A stretch of 64,000 nucleotides of DNA from Aphanothece hegewaldii CCALA 016 (GTDB lineage Bacteria; Cyanobacteriota; Cyanobacteriia; Cyanobacteriales; Microcystaceae). The notes below the pieces were generated by a model. It made no database searches. It was not told where the DNA came from and worked only from the letters and a program-made list of their open reading frames with translations. The stretch covers positions 1-64,000 of the forward strand of contig NZ_PXOH01000017.1 of NCBI RefSeq assembly GCF_003007785.1, read 5' to 3'. The position numbers and the translations under genes were made by a program. The number at the start of each line of letters is the position of its first letter. Positions within the stretch are counted from its first letter, which is position 1. Below, in pieces: positions 24,238 through 32,812 of this stretch.

Positions 24238-27200
24238 TGTTGACTTGTAAAACCCTAACCTCGGCTCAAGCGACTAACTACTTCGTCAAGGGTTATCTTG
24301 TTGAGGAAAATTCCCGTTGGTACGGCAAAGGTGCAGCAAAGCTATCGTTAGTTGGCGAGATAGATAATGAAACGGTTTTCGCTAATGTGGTTATGGGCTA
24401 TAGCCCTGATGGAAGAAGGAAGCTATCGGAAAAAGAACTTCCTCAAGAAAAGCGCAGAGCAGGAGTAGACTGTACATTATCGGCTCCGAAAAGTGTTAGC
24501 ATGACAGCCTTAGTAGCGGGAGATGATCGCCTATTTCAAGCTCGTCAAATAGCGGTTGAGAAGACGTTAGCTGTGATTGAAGAACGCTATGCTCAGACTC
24601 GTGTGCGCGAGGGAAACGATCGTAATATCGTGAAAACTGGCAATCTAGTAGTGGCTCAGTTCGATCACATTGAAACAAGAGAGTTAGATTTTCATCTTCA
24701 TACTCATTGTTTGATCATGAATCTGACTGAGTTAAAAAGAGGCAAATGGTATAGCCACCACAATGATGCCATTTTTGAGAATAAAAAGTTTTTAGGGACG
24801 CTTTACCAACATTATCTAGCAATCGAAGTCCAAAAATTAGGTTATGAGATTGAGGATAAAGGAAAAGGACAGTTTGAAATTAAAGGTTATCAAACAAAAG
24901 ACTTAGAGCATTTTTCCAAAAGACGGCAACAGATTTTAGAGCTAGTCGGTAAAGACTCACTTTGGACTGACCGCGAGAAAGCTTGGAATAATTGCCGCAA
25001 AAAAAAACAGGTTGTTCATCCTGATGATCTAAAAGCTAATTGGTTTGAAGAAGCGAAACTTCTCGGTATTCAGTTCGTACAGCCATCTAGTTCACCTAAA
25101 TTACCCGATTCAAGTGAAGAATGCTCGTTTGAAAATTACAACAGTCTAAATGACGCGATCGCACATTGTTCAGAACGGAACGTTGCCTTTAAAAAAGAGG
25201 CTTTGGAGACGTTTATCCTTAGCGAACATCGTCCAGTAGATCTAGCCACTTTAGATAACGCGATCGCGGCTCACCCCGAACTGATTGCTTTACCGAGTGA
25301 GAAAGGGATGTACTATACAACTCAAACAGCCGTCTTGCGAGAGTTGTCTACTATAAAGCTTATGCAGGAGGGAAAGGATACAGTACAGGCGATTCTAAAT
25401 TCTAAGATCCTCCAAGAACAACTAGCTACTATTTCCCTTACTCAAGGACAAAAAGAGGCGGTTACTACTGCATTGACGACGACTGATCAAGTCATCGCAT
25501 GGCAGGGAGTAGCAGGAGCAGGAAAGACCTATGCTCTTAATCATTTCAGCCAATTATCACAAAATCAAGGTTATCTGATTAAAGGATTTGCCCCTTCTGC
25601 TGAAGCTGCCAAGGTTTTAGGAAATTCATTAAACATTAACAAATCAGGACAGCCTTCTAAAAAATTAATTAATTCTGGAACACATGGATTATCCGAACAA
25701 GGTTGTCTTGATTTGTCCAGTTTTTTTCCAAGGGATGAAGTGGGCATCGAAGCTAACACCGTAGCTAGTCTTCTTTGTAGTAAACCTCCAGAAACAATCG
25801 AACCTAATCAAATATGGATTGTTGATGAAGCAGGTCTACTTAGTGCGGCTTCGGCTCATCAGTTACTTGAACGAGCCAAGGATGAAAAAGCTCGGATTAT
25901 CTTCGTCGGAGATACCCGACAACTATCAGCAGTAGAAGCAGGTAATCCTTTCAAAACCCTACAGAGCGCGGGGATGACGACAGCTTACATGGATCAATCC
26001 CTGAGACAAAGGGTAGAACATTTGCAGTTAGCGGTTGATGCGATCGCACGTGGTGAGATTAACACAGGTTTTGAAATCCTTGACCGCAACGGTTGTATCC
26101 AATTAACGACGGATGACCAAGACAAAGCAAAGACGATCGTCAGCGACTACATAGCTCTTTCACCAGATGAACGAGCCAAAACTTTAATTGTCGCAGGAAC
26201 AAACCAAGAAAGGCTTGAAATTACCGCACAAATCCGAGAAAAGCTAATTGAAGAAGGAAGTCTAACCAATTCAAACGAGGTTACTAAACTCAAAGCGAAA
26301 AATCTAACAACGATTCAGATGAAGTATGCTCATCACTTAGCGATTAATGATGTAGTTATGCCGACGAAGGACTATAAACGTCGGGGATTGGAAAAAGGGA
26401 AATTTTATACGATCATAGCCAAGGACGAAGATAGTATTACTTCAAGAAATTCAGAGGGTTTTGAAGTTACGACGGGCTTGGGTTTTGAGAAAGCAATTTA
26501 CACTCAAAATCAAATCGAGATTGCCAAGGGCGATCGCTTAAAATGGATAAAGAATGACCGTAGTCTTGAGCGTAGGAACGGGCAGGAATTTCGGGTAACG
26601 CAGGTTGAGGGAATGAGAGCAACGATCGCTTATGATGATGGAAAATCGGAAATCCTTGACCTTACTCAACCGTTGCATCTAGATCATGCTTTAGTCACAA
26701 CTACTTATTCAAGTCAGGGCAAGACGGCAGATCGTGTTCTGATTTCGGCTGATTATACGATCGCTCAAGAGAGTCTTTATGTAGCTGTGTCTCGAAGCAA
26801 ATATAACTTAAAGCTTTACACGACTGATAAAGAGGAGTTGTTAAAATGTGCTAAACAATCCAAAGCAAAAGAAAATCCTCTAGAATTAGTGCGGGCTGCT
26901 GCGCGAAACGGTGAACGGCTGACTCAACCTGTTAAGGAGGATAAAATTTCTGTATCCTCTCCAGAGAAGAAAGTTGTAGCGGAAACACAAGAGATAAAGC
27001 CTCAACAGCCAAGCATTCTAAGAGTGCCAGTAGCTTTTGCTCCATTAGTCGAGCAATCGATCGTCTCAAAAAATCCTTTAGAATTACTAACACAAAACTA
27101 TGAACCAAGAAACGAAACAGATCAACCATCAGCCCCAGTCAATCGAGATCGAGAAACGGCTCGAAAATCTGGAAAATCAAATCAGTCAGCTTCCGTCACA

Positions 27201-27926
27201 GCTTACCACACAGATTCAGGAAATCTTGAACGACTTCACGAAGCGATTAACCGAAATGCTATCGCAGGAGTCATCGTCCGATTTAGGGGAGTCGTTGAAG
27301 GAATTAACCGAATCAATCAACAATTGCACGACGGAATTAAAAGCAACATTGATCTCGCAAGAGCAATCGAGAACCTTAATGAACAATTTAACCACCGAGA
27401 TCAAAAAACTAAGCGATGCTCAAGAGACGAATCGCCAAACACAGAACAAAAACTCGTAGAAGCGATTAAACAAAGGCAGATCGCTCAATCCCTTAAAAAC
27501 CCTCTTGCTCAGTTGAGTCAAGTTGTACAAGGTTTAGAAACAGTCAAAATTCCTGCTCTAGACACGGATCAAATTCAAATTCTTGAACAGACGTTCAAAC
27601 AAATTGAGCAAGCGAAAAGGAAATCTGCGGAGGGCAGTTCAACTTATGCACAAGGACAACAACAAGTTGATTTTCTCTTTTCTTTATGTGTCGAGTATAT
27701 AGATGCTCATGATGATTGGATTCTCGGCAATTATCAATTTAGCTTTGATTCTCAAACTCTTGTATTAACTTGTCAGAACCAAAGTAATCCTTCGGAGTTC
27801 TTAAGGGCTGTTGGTACAGAGGATGGATGGGAATATCAAGAGGGTCTTTTAGCTGAATTGAATGAAGAAGATCTGTTTGAGCTTCTGCAAGAGTTATTAG
27901 AGCCAGAAGACGAGCTTGAGCGATAA
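24237..27926 (+). CDS. MobF-type relaxase-helicase (TrwC/TraI family) with an in-frame palindromic insertion
   Basis: The N-terminal TrwC relaxase domain has the metal-binding triad His153-x-His155-x-His157 (DFHLHTH). The helicase domain has a Walker A motif GVAGAGKT (424-431) and Walker B with DEAG at 530. The C-terminal third is low complexity and coiled coil. The protein would nick one strand at oriT, stay bound to the 5' end and unwind the plasmid for transfer. Residues 468-494 are encoded by an 80-bp palindrome between the two Walker motifs, presumably a surface loop. The catalytic tyrosine is not confidently placed; candidate Tyr residues lie near the N-terminus (NYF, WYG). An out-of-frame ORF is nested at 27100-27459. 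Confidence 0.9.
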   Translation: MLTCKTLTSAQATNYFVKGYLVEENSRWYGKGAAKLSLVGEIDNETVFANVVMGYSPDGRRKLSEKELPQEKRRAGVDCTLSAPKSVSMTALVAGDDRLFQARQIAVEKTLAVIEERYAQTRVREGNDRNIVKTGNLVVAQFDHIETRELDFHLHTHCLIMNLTELKRGKWYSHHNDAIFENKKFLGTLYQHYLAIEVQKLGYEIEDKGKGQFEIKGYQTKDLEHFSKRRQQILELVGKDSLWTDREKAWNNCRKKKQVVHPDDLKANWFEEAKLLGIQFVQPSSSPKLPDSSEECSFENYNSLNDAIAHCSERNVAFKKEALETFILSEHRPVDLATLDNAIAAHPELIALPSEKGMYYTTQTAVLRELSTIKLMQEGKDTVQAILNSKILQEQLATISLTQGQKEAVTTALTTTDQVIAWQGVAGAGKTYALNHFSQLSQNQGYLIKGFAPSAEAAKVLGNSLNINKSGQPSKKLINSGTHGLSEQGCLDLSSFFPRDEVGIEANTVASLLCSKPPETIEPNQIWIVDEAGLLSAASAHQLLERAKDEKARIIFVGDTRQLSAVEAGNPFKTLQSAGMTTAYMDQSLRQRVEHLQLAVDAIARGEINTGFEILDRNGCIQLTTDDQDKAKTIVSDYIALSPDERAKTLIVAGTNQERLEITAQIREKLIEEGSLTNSNEVTKLKAKNLTTIQMKYAHHLAINDVVMPTKDYKRRGLEKGKFYTIIAKDEDSITSRNSEGFEVTTGLGFEKAIYTQNQIEIAKGDRLKWIKNDRSLERRNGQEFRVTQVEGMRATIAYDDGKSEILDLTQPLHLDHALVTTTYSSQGKTADRVLISADYTIAQESLYVAVSRSKYNLKLYTTDKEELLKCAKQSKAKENPLELVRAAARNGERLTQPVKEDKISVSSPEKKVVAETQEIKPQQPSILRVPVAFAPLVEQSIVSKNPLELLTQNYEPRNETDQPSAPVNRDRETARKSGKSNQSASVTAYHTDSGNLERLHEAINRNAIAGVIVRFRGVVEGINRINQQLHDGIKSNIDLARAIENLNEQFNHRDQKTKRCSRDESPNTEQKLVEAIKQRQIAQSLKNPLAQLSQVVQGLETVKIPALDTDQIQILEQTFKQIEQAKRKSAEGSSTYAQGQQQVDFLFSLCVEYIDAHDDWILGNYQFSFDSQTLVLTCQNQSNPSEFLRAVGTEDGWEYQEGLLAELNEEDLFELLQELLEPEDELER
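25638..25717. repeat. 80-bp palindromic element, copy 3 (in the relaxase gene)
   Basis: AACAAATCAGGACAGCCTT (25638-25656) and AAGGTTGTCTTGATTTGTC (25699-25717) match the 19-bp arms with 3-4 substitutions each. Total length is exactly 80 bp, and the tail CAGTTTTTTTCCAAGGG follows. It is in frame and encodes KSGQPS at the left and CLDLSSFF at the right. Confidence 0.85.
27100..27459 (+). CDS. possible nested coiled-coil gene inside the relaxase gene (+1 frame)
   Basis: A 119-codon frame starts with ATG and lies entirely within the C-terminal part of the relaxase gene in another frame. It encodes a strikingly regular coiled coil: IEIEKRLENLENQISQLP, then LTEMLSQESSSDLGESLKEL. No ribosome binding site is evident. 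Nested mobilization genes are known (mobB inside mobA of RSF1010). Alternatively a past frameshift moved the ancestral coiled-coil reading into the unused frame. Confidence 0.3.
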   Translation: MNQETKQINHQPQSIEIEKRLENLENQISQLPSQLTTQIQEILNDFTKRLTEMLSQESSSDLGESLKELTESINNCTTELKATLISQEQSRTLMNNLTTEIKKLSDAQETNRQTQNKNS

Positions 27927-29288
27927 GCTATTTTTTTCTTTTGTTTTTGAGCGATCAATTGTTTCAGAATAAGTTAGAAAATTCCCAAAAACACCGATCG
28001 CTTTTATCTCTCCAACTCCTGAGTAGCTTGAGGAGTACAAGCTGAACAGCCCAAAATTTTGTATCTTTGTTGTATTGTTGAGAGTTGGCAAGAGCGCGTT
28101 TTGGGTAAAAGTTTTTTGGATTTTTGGCGATCGCTCTAGGAAATGAAAAGAAGCATAATCCACATATGTTTTCTGGGTTGGATTTGTCGTCATCATTATC
28201 GGTAATACTGGCAACAAAGCAAAAATGATTAAGCCAAGATTTGGTTTTTGATGATTTCTAAAACTAGCTTTTTTATAAAGATGTAAGTTACGCGCTTCTT
28301 TTTTTTGTTGATTTCTAGCACGGCTAAGAATTTCTTTTAAGAATTGTTCAAACGGGTCAGGCTGGTTAGGTTTTTGACTCGTGTCATACGAGTCACTTTT
28401 CTGCACTGACTTTAAAAATTGGTGTACCGCGTGACTTATTTTCTTCGTTACTACAGGTGTTTTTTTTGCTTTTACTTTTTCGACGATTGATTCTGCAATT
28501 ACTTTTTCAGAATTAGCTTTAATGAACGCTTCCATTGCAAGTTGCGCTGTTTGGTATCGCTTTTGTGGATTTTTATCGATAAGTTTGTTTAACCAAATTA
28601 TCCTATTTTGAGGGATAGCTTTCACTTTACTGAGGTCTTTAGGCAAATTAGCTAATTGTTCGTTTGTTAATTGTGTAAGTAACTGGATAATCAGTATTCC
28701 AACACTGTAAAGGTCGTCAGAAAGATTCACCTTCGATGATAACGGTGGTTGAAAGACTGAAGCTTCTTGTACAAAAGATGCTTTTTCGCTATCCGTATTT
28801 GTCAAAAATTGAGCTTGCTTAAAGTCTAGTAGGAAAATTTCATCTGTTGCTTCATTGTATAAAATATTTTCAGGTCTGATTTGACTGTGGATAATCGGTT
28901 GTGGTTGATCTTGCAAGTAGATTAAGATGTTTAAAAGTTGTTTGACAATTTTCTGAATTTGCTGTCGAGTGAGTTGTTTTGTGTAATCTACAAGTCTTCG
29001 TCCTGGGCAATACTGATAAACATAAACATTGTGTTGCTCATGGATAAATGTTCTCAGAAAACAAGGTATTTTTTCATGTAACAGGCTTTTTAGAATTTCT
29101 GCTTCATGTTCAAGTTCTAATGAACCATACCAGTGCGACACCGTATTGAAGCTGAAAACTTTAAGAATAATAGTCTGTTGGCGAATGGTTGAACGGGCCT
29201 TGTAAACAGTAATCCCATTAACTGTATTAAGTTTGAGTTGTCTTTCGATTTCGTATCCTGGAATGATCGGAAAGTTATTGTCAAACAT
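27897..29288 (-). CDS. protein-kinase-fold membrane protein, catalytic loop altered
   Basis: Residues 10-275 (from the ATG at 29288) have an Hanks-type kinase layout: Lys43 in IILKVF (VAIK position), catalytic loop HSQIRPEN (134-141), DFK at 155-157 in place of DFG. The catalytic-loop aspartate position is Gln136, so phosphotransfer is doubtful and a pseudokinase is likely. Lys43, Asn141 and Asp155 are retained. A membrane helix (LGLIIFALLPVLPIM) follows, then a Ser/Thr-rich outer part. The frame can extend to a TTG at 29357, but the ATG is preferred. Its 3' end overlaps the relaxase gene end by 30 bp, convergent. Confidence 0.7.
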   Translation of the reverse strand: MFDNNFPIIPGYEIERQLKLNTVNGITVYKARSTIRQQTIILKVFSFNTVSHWYGSLELEHEAEILKSLLHEKIPCFLRTFIHEQHNVYVYQYCPGRRLVDYTKQLTRQQIQKIVKQLLNILIYLQDQPQPIIHSQIRPENILYNEATDEIFLLDFKQAQFLTNTDSEKASFVQEASVFQPPLSSKVNLSDDLYSVGILIIQLLTQLTNEQLANLPKDLSKVKAIPQNRIIWLNKLIDKNPQKRYQTAQLAMEAFIKANSEKVIAESIVEKVKAKKTPVVTKKISHAVHQFLKSVQKSDSYDTSQKPNQPDPFEQFLKEILSRARNQQKKEARNLHLYKKASFRNHQKPNLGLIIFALLPVLPIMMTTNPTQKTYVDYASFHFLERSPKIQKTFTQNALLPTLNNTTKIQNFGLFSLYSSSYSGVGEIKAIGVFGNFLTYSETIDRSKTKEKNSLSLKLVFWL

Positions 29289-29369
29289 TGCTTTTGAAAA
29301 AACTTTCTTTAATAATATCACTGCTTTCTGGCTAAGAGGCGATCGCTGGTTAAACAAACCAACAGCCGA

Positions 29370-30000
29370 TCATTTTTTCGCAAAAAAACGATAGAATTTC
29401 CTCAAATCGCTTTTTTCCTGAGTCGTTAGCTCGAAAACCTCGGAATCGCTATTACACAGTCGATATTTAACCGTTTTAGCCTCAACAATTTGTTTAAAAA
29501 TATTGGCTTGGAAATCTTCGGTTACTAGCATATATTCTGCTAGACTCGGATTTTTCCGAGCTAACATCGGATTTTCCCAGGCAAGCGGCATAACTCGAAT
29601 TCCTATGTCTTGCATATTTGGAAGCGGTGCAGGGGGATTTCTTACCGCTTTGCCGTCAGCTAGAACTCTTATTCGCACATCACATTTTTCAAGGGTGAGC
29701 ATAAATAATTTGCTTTTGATGTACCTGTAATCCAAATCCGAAGGAGAATGGCATTTTGCTCAGTTTTTTCCCTCGAAAGCTTTGTGAGAGCGATAATTGG
29801 GGCCGTTTTGGATCTATTTTTTCTGGAACGATGCTGACGGTTGTTTCGTCGTTGAATTCATCATATTTCATCACAACTTTTGCCTGTGCTTGAGTTGATA
29901 AAATGTTCAAACCTAACAGTGTTGCGATCGCAACAGGCGTGCCAAAGGTGTTCGCTAGTTTGAGTAAAACTTTCATCAATACCCAGAAAATCGCTTCCAA
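29370..30000 (-). pseudogene. exported protein gene split by a frameshift near 29735
   Basis: Two minus-strand frames overlap by 47 bp. The upstream one (start 30000 or 29976) has a signal peptide ending in STQAQA and then KYDEFNDETTVS. The downstream one (29370-29735) contains YRYIKSKLFMLTLEKCDVRI and then LADGKAV. Together they match the pattern of a cyanobacterial secreted family that begins with 'KYD-F-D-TTVS' and continues with 'dWRYLKC...L.DGK'. The halves join if one base is gained or lost around 29735, near FGFGL/DYRY. It is therefore one gene with a frameshift, real or from sequencing. Confidence 0.65.
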
Positions 30001-30077
30001 AATAACTCCACAAATTCTAGCAAACGCTTTTTATTGTTGTCTATCTCGTGACAACGGAAGTTTCCAAAACCTGCTTG

Positions 30078-30106
30078 ATTTATGTAATATTAAATACTAC
30101 ATAAAT
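30078..30106. promoter_or_regulatory. perfect 9-bp inverted repeat upstream of the integrase
   Basis: ATTTATGTA and TACATAAAT are perfect arms around an 11-nt AT-rich spacer, about 140 bp upstream of the integrase start. It could be an operator or a recombinase-related site. The remaining sequence of this gap shows nothing else. Confidence 0.35.
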
Positions 30107-30245
30107 AATACAAATCAGAAGAAGGAAGGAAAAAAATACTAACGATAATGGACTTTTGCTGTAGTAAAACTTAAAAAATTGAAAAAAGAAAAACAATAGA
30201 GAGTAAAGTATGAAATACCCCTATTTCTTCTAAACTCCCTACCTC

Positions 30246-31217
30246 ATGGATCGTAACACGCCTCAAGTCGAGTGGCAAGCGACTACCCATCATCCTTTAG
30301 CCCTCTCAAGTCCTCTCCCTCTAGTTGGCCATCCCGCCTGGGTTTATCTCTCCCATTTGTCTAAACGATCGCGTTCTACTATGCACCGTCATTTAGATGC
30401 AATCGCGTTTCTTCTGACATCACACACCTGCGATGCACTTACCCTCGATTGGGGACAATTACGTTATCCCCACGCCATCTTGCTCCGTCTGGAGTTGCCA
30501 AAATACTATGCCCCTTCAACCGTCAATCAAATGCTTTCGGCTTTTAAACGAGTCATGGAAGAAGCGAAAAAACTTAAGCTGATCCCCCCTGGTGATTATG
30601 TTGAAACAATTGATATCGAGCCACTTAAAACTAATTCAAAGGCTTTGGGCCGTTTGTTGTCAAGAACCGAGATGGCGGCTTTGATGAACGTCTGTCATGA
30701 AGATGAAAGCGTCATCGGACTTCGAGATGCGGCCATGCTGGCGATTCTTTTTGGGACGGGGATGCGTCGTTCGGAGTTAGTGGCTTTGAATCTGGAAAAT
30801 TATAAGAGTGCGACAGGAGCGATCGCTATTTCAAGTGGCAAGGGTAATAAATTTCGTCTCGTTTATTTACCTTCGTCGGGGCAGTTAATCCTCTCCAAAT
30901 GGCTCGAAATTCGAGGTCTGAATCCTGGAGCGTTGTTAATGCCCATTTCTAAAACTCAGAAATTGCAGGGACGGCATTTGAGCGAGGATGCTGTTTTATA
31001 CTTATTACGAAAATGCGCCATTAAAGCAGGAATTGCTTCATTTACTCCTCACGATTGCCGTAGAACCTTTATCAGTAATTTACTCGAAGCGGGTGTAGAT
31101 TTGGTTACTGTTTCCCAACTGGCAGGCCACTCCTCGGTGACAACGACGGCGAAATACGATCGTCGAGGGGAAGAAGCGAAACGGGCTGCTGTTAATTTGT
31201 TGAATTTGCCTTTTTAA
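30246..31217 (+). CDS. tyrosine recombinase / integrase (XerC/D type)
   Basis: All catalytic residues of the family are visible: Arg174 (TGMRRSE), Lys199 (SGKGNK), His269 and Arg272 (HDCRRTF), His295 (GHSS) and the nucleophile Tyr304 (KYDRRG). The N-terminal 130 residues form the helical core-binding domain. At 323 residues it is the size of Xer and integron-like recombinases. It could resolve plasmid multimers or integrate the element. No direct-repeat att site was spotted next to it. The genes on either side are unrelated and oppositely oriented. Confidence 0.9.
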   Translation: MDRNTPQVEWQATTHHPLALSSPLPLVGHPAWVYLSHLSKRSRSTMHRHLDAIAFLLTSHTCDALTLDWGQLRYPHAILLRLELPKYYAPSTVNQMLSAFKRVMEEAKKLKLIPPGDYVETIDIEPLKTNSKALGRLLSRTEMAALMNVCHEDESVIGLRDAAMLAILFGTGMRRSELVALNLENYKSATGAIAISSGKGNKFRLVYLPSSGQLILSKWLEIRGLNPGALLMPISKTQKLQGRHLSEDAVLYLLRKCAIKAGIASFTPHDCRRTFISNLLEAGVDLVTVSQLAGHSSVTTTAKYDRRGEEAKRAAVNLLNLPF

Positions 31218-31261
31218 AGACAGAACAAAATTGCCCTTAATCTGGTGTACGCTCCAATTCT

Positions 31262-31336
31262 ATGCCAAATTCTAACCCGAAAACTTCTCATCTAACACCG
31301 CCTCCGCTCGTGGCGGAGCCAACGGGCGGCCGTTAA
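31262..31336 (+). pseudogene. truncated copy of the start of the RuvC-like gene
   Basis: Twenty-four codons (MPNSNPKTSHLTPPPL and a short tail) resemble the first residues of the gene at 32129 (MANSNPRTDKL). The 12 bases GTGTACGCTCCA are shared upstream of both. The copy is broken by a GC-rich double hairpin (31302-31334) and ends in a stop. It is probably a remnant of a paralogous gene. Confidence 0.45.
31302..31334. repeat. GC-rich double hairpin, second copy type
   Basis: CTCCGC-TCGTG-GCGGAG is followed by AACGG-GCGG-CCGTT. The first stem matches the core of the stem at 10771-10791 (CTCCGC...GCGGAGCC). It ends at the stop codon of the minus gene 31333-31692 and may terminate transcription there. 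Confidence 0.5.
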
Positions 31337-31692
31337 AGATGGGCTTGGAGTAAATCTTGACTATCTAATAATCTTGTTAATTGTAAAATTCTTTCTGACT
31401 GGTGGCGAGTCGAAAGAGATAAGAGCGATCGCGCTTCTTCAATGGGAAATCGTCTTTTCCAAGCCAGACATTCTCGTTGGATAGAGGCTAATTCAAGATG
31501 AAATGGTTCGGGGACATTTTTTACACACCACTCGCTCATGAGAGCCGCTTCTCTAAGTAATAAATCGGTCAATCGATCTTGAGTGGGTTCATTAACTTGT
31601 GTCGATATTGTAGCGAGAGTCGAGGCTAAATTTCCTAATTGTTGTCGCCAGTCCAGTATCATGAATTTTTCGTATAAGGCAAGACGTTCCAT
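31333..31692 (-). CDS. conserved helical protein paired with DUF5674-like gene
   Basis: The 119-residue all-helical protein begins MERLALYEKFMILDWRQQL and ends near the GC-rich repeat. It overlaps the stop of the DUF5674-like gene by one base, so they form a coupled pair. No enzymatic motif is visible. Two-gene units of this size in cyanobacteria are often toxin-antitoxin-like, but I have no direct evidence for that here. Confidence 0.6.
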   Translation of the reverse strand: MERLALYEKFMILDWRQQLGNLASTLATISTQVNEPTQDRLTDLLLREAALMSEWCVKNVPEPFHLELASIQRECLAWKRRFPIEEARSLLSLSTRHQSERILQLTRLLDSQDLLQAHL

Positions 31693-32030
31693 TAACCCAG
31701 TTCCAGTAAACGACGGACTATTGTTTCGATTTTATCTCTTAATACGGGATCTTGAATGGCTAAACTACGATTTCCTTGTCGAGGTCGAATATTGATCAGG
31801 GATTCAAAACCAACCCTTTTTAATTCAGGATACCAATCGGCTCCCCAGATATCTTCATTGTAACTACCATTTTCTAGTAAAGCTTGTTCACAATCAGCAT
31901 GGAGTTCACCCCCTCCACAGAGGATTTCCCGTTTCACGTCCACCGCTAACTTGATCATTAGTCCATAGTAGGTTTCCGACATCTGAGCGATTTGCTCAAC
32001 TGATGCGGGCTGTCGAATCAGAATCACCAA
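31692..32030 (-). CDS. DUF5674-like protein
   Basis: The protein contains GGGELHADCEQALLENGS followed by WGADWYPELKRVGFES and SLINIRPRQGNRS, which is the signature of the cyanobacterial DUF5674 family. The conserved His, Asp, Cys and Trp/Asp residues look like an active or metal site, but the biochemical role is not known to me. It is first of a two-gene minus-strand unit, divergent from the RuvC-like gene. Confidence 0.75.
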   Translation of the reverse strand: MVILIRQPASVEQIAQMSETYYGLMIKLAVDVKREILCGGGELHADCEQALLENGSYNEDIWGADWYPELKRVGFESLINIRPRQGNRSLAIQDPVLRDKIETIVRRLLELG

Positions 32031-32128
32031 ATAAGAGTCCTTGAACGAGTTGGCTGTTTTTTTAGGTAAGGGTGAAGTTCCCAGACCGTGATAAAATTAT
32101 ATGATATCTCGTGTACGCTCCATTACTT

Positions 32129-32812
32129 ATGGCTAACTCTAATCCCCGAACCGACAAGCTGGTGCGTCAAACTCCCAAGTGGAATTTACAACCCACCAAA
32201 CCGATTAGGGTTCCAGAAGCCTTACTCGAAAAAATTGAAAGCTATGCAAGACTGTTGGACGAGAGTGAAGAACAACAAGAGATTGAACAAGAACAACAGC
32301 AGAGGCAGCCAAAGGGTGTTAAAACTGACCTCCTCACTTATTTTGGCATCCGTCCAAGTATCTCTGAACTGGGATGGGCGGTCATTAGTGGGAAAACGGG
32401 GCAACATCCCCGTGTGGTGGATTATGGGATTATACAGACTGATTCAAAACAAGTGATCGCCTCACGCCTAGCAGAAATTGAATCTGATCTAGGCTTGTTG
32501 TTGAAACAATATCAACCTCAACAGATTACTCTGGAGAATCCATTTATCAACCTTGAGTACAAAAATACTAGCTCAAAAACTCTGCAATGTTTAGGCGTGA
32601 TTCAAGCAACCGTTTACCGCTCCTGTGAAATTGCGCCTGTTCTAATCTATGCAGCGACTTGGAAAAGCCATCTTGATTCTCCTTTCGCCAAAAGGGAAGA
32701 TTTGGCTTTTTCGGTTCGGTTGCTGTTTGGTCTAGATCGCTTGTCAATTAATGCCTCAGTCGATGCTATTGCGATCGCCTATGCAGGTTTCTGTGGATTG
32801 GGGATTCAGTGA
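32129..32812 (+). CDS. RuvC-fold nuclease-like protein with a short N-terminal extension
   Basis: Residues 66-230 follow the RuvC fold: a first strand ending GIRPS (73-77), Glu136 in TLENPFI, a central helix KTLQCLGVIQATVY and a final VDAIAIAYAG with Asp212. In Holliday-junction resolvases the first motif is G-x-D-P-G; here the Asp position is Arg75, so activity is doubtful or altered. The N-terminal 45 residues contain TKPIRVPEALLEKIESYARL, a ribbon-helix-helix-like segment common in cyanobacterial regulators. ATG at 32129 is preferred over 32111. It may bind branched DNA during plasmid recombination. Confidence 0.6.
   Translation: MANSNPRTDKLVRQTPKWNLQPTKPIRVPEALLEKIESYARLLDESEEQQEIEQEQQQRQPKGVKTDLLTYFGIRPSISELGWAVISGKTGQHPRVVDYGIIQTDSKQVIASRLAEIESDLGLLLKQYQPQQITLENPFINLEYKNTSSKTLQCLGVIQATVYRSCEIAPVLIYAATWKSHLDSPFAKREDLAFSVRLLFGLDRLSINASVDAIAIAYAGFCGLGIQ

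Noticed and set aside
30084..30097. GTA-N8-TAC match to the NtcA-binding consensus inside the inverted repeat upstream of the integrase
   Set aside because: The match is short, lies in AT-rich DNA, and no properly spaced -10 box and target gene start support it; chance occurrence is likely.
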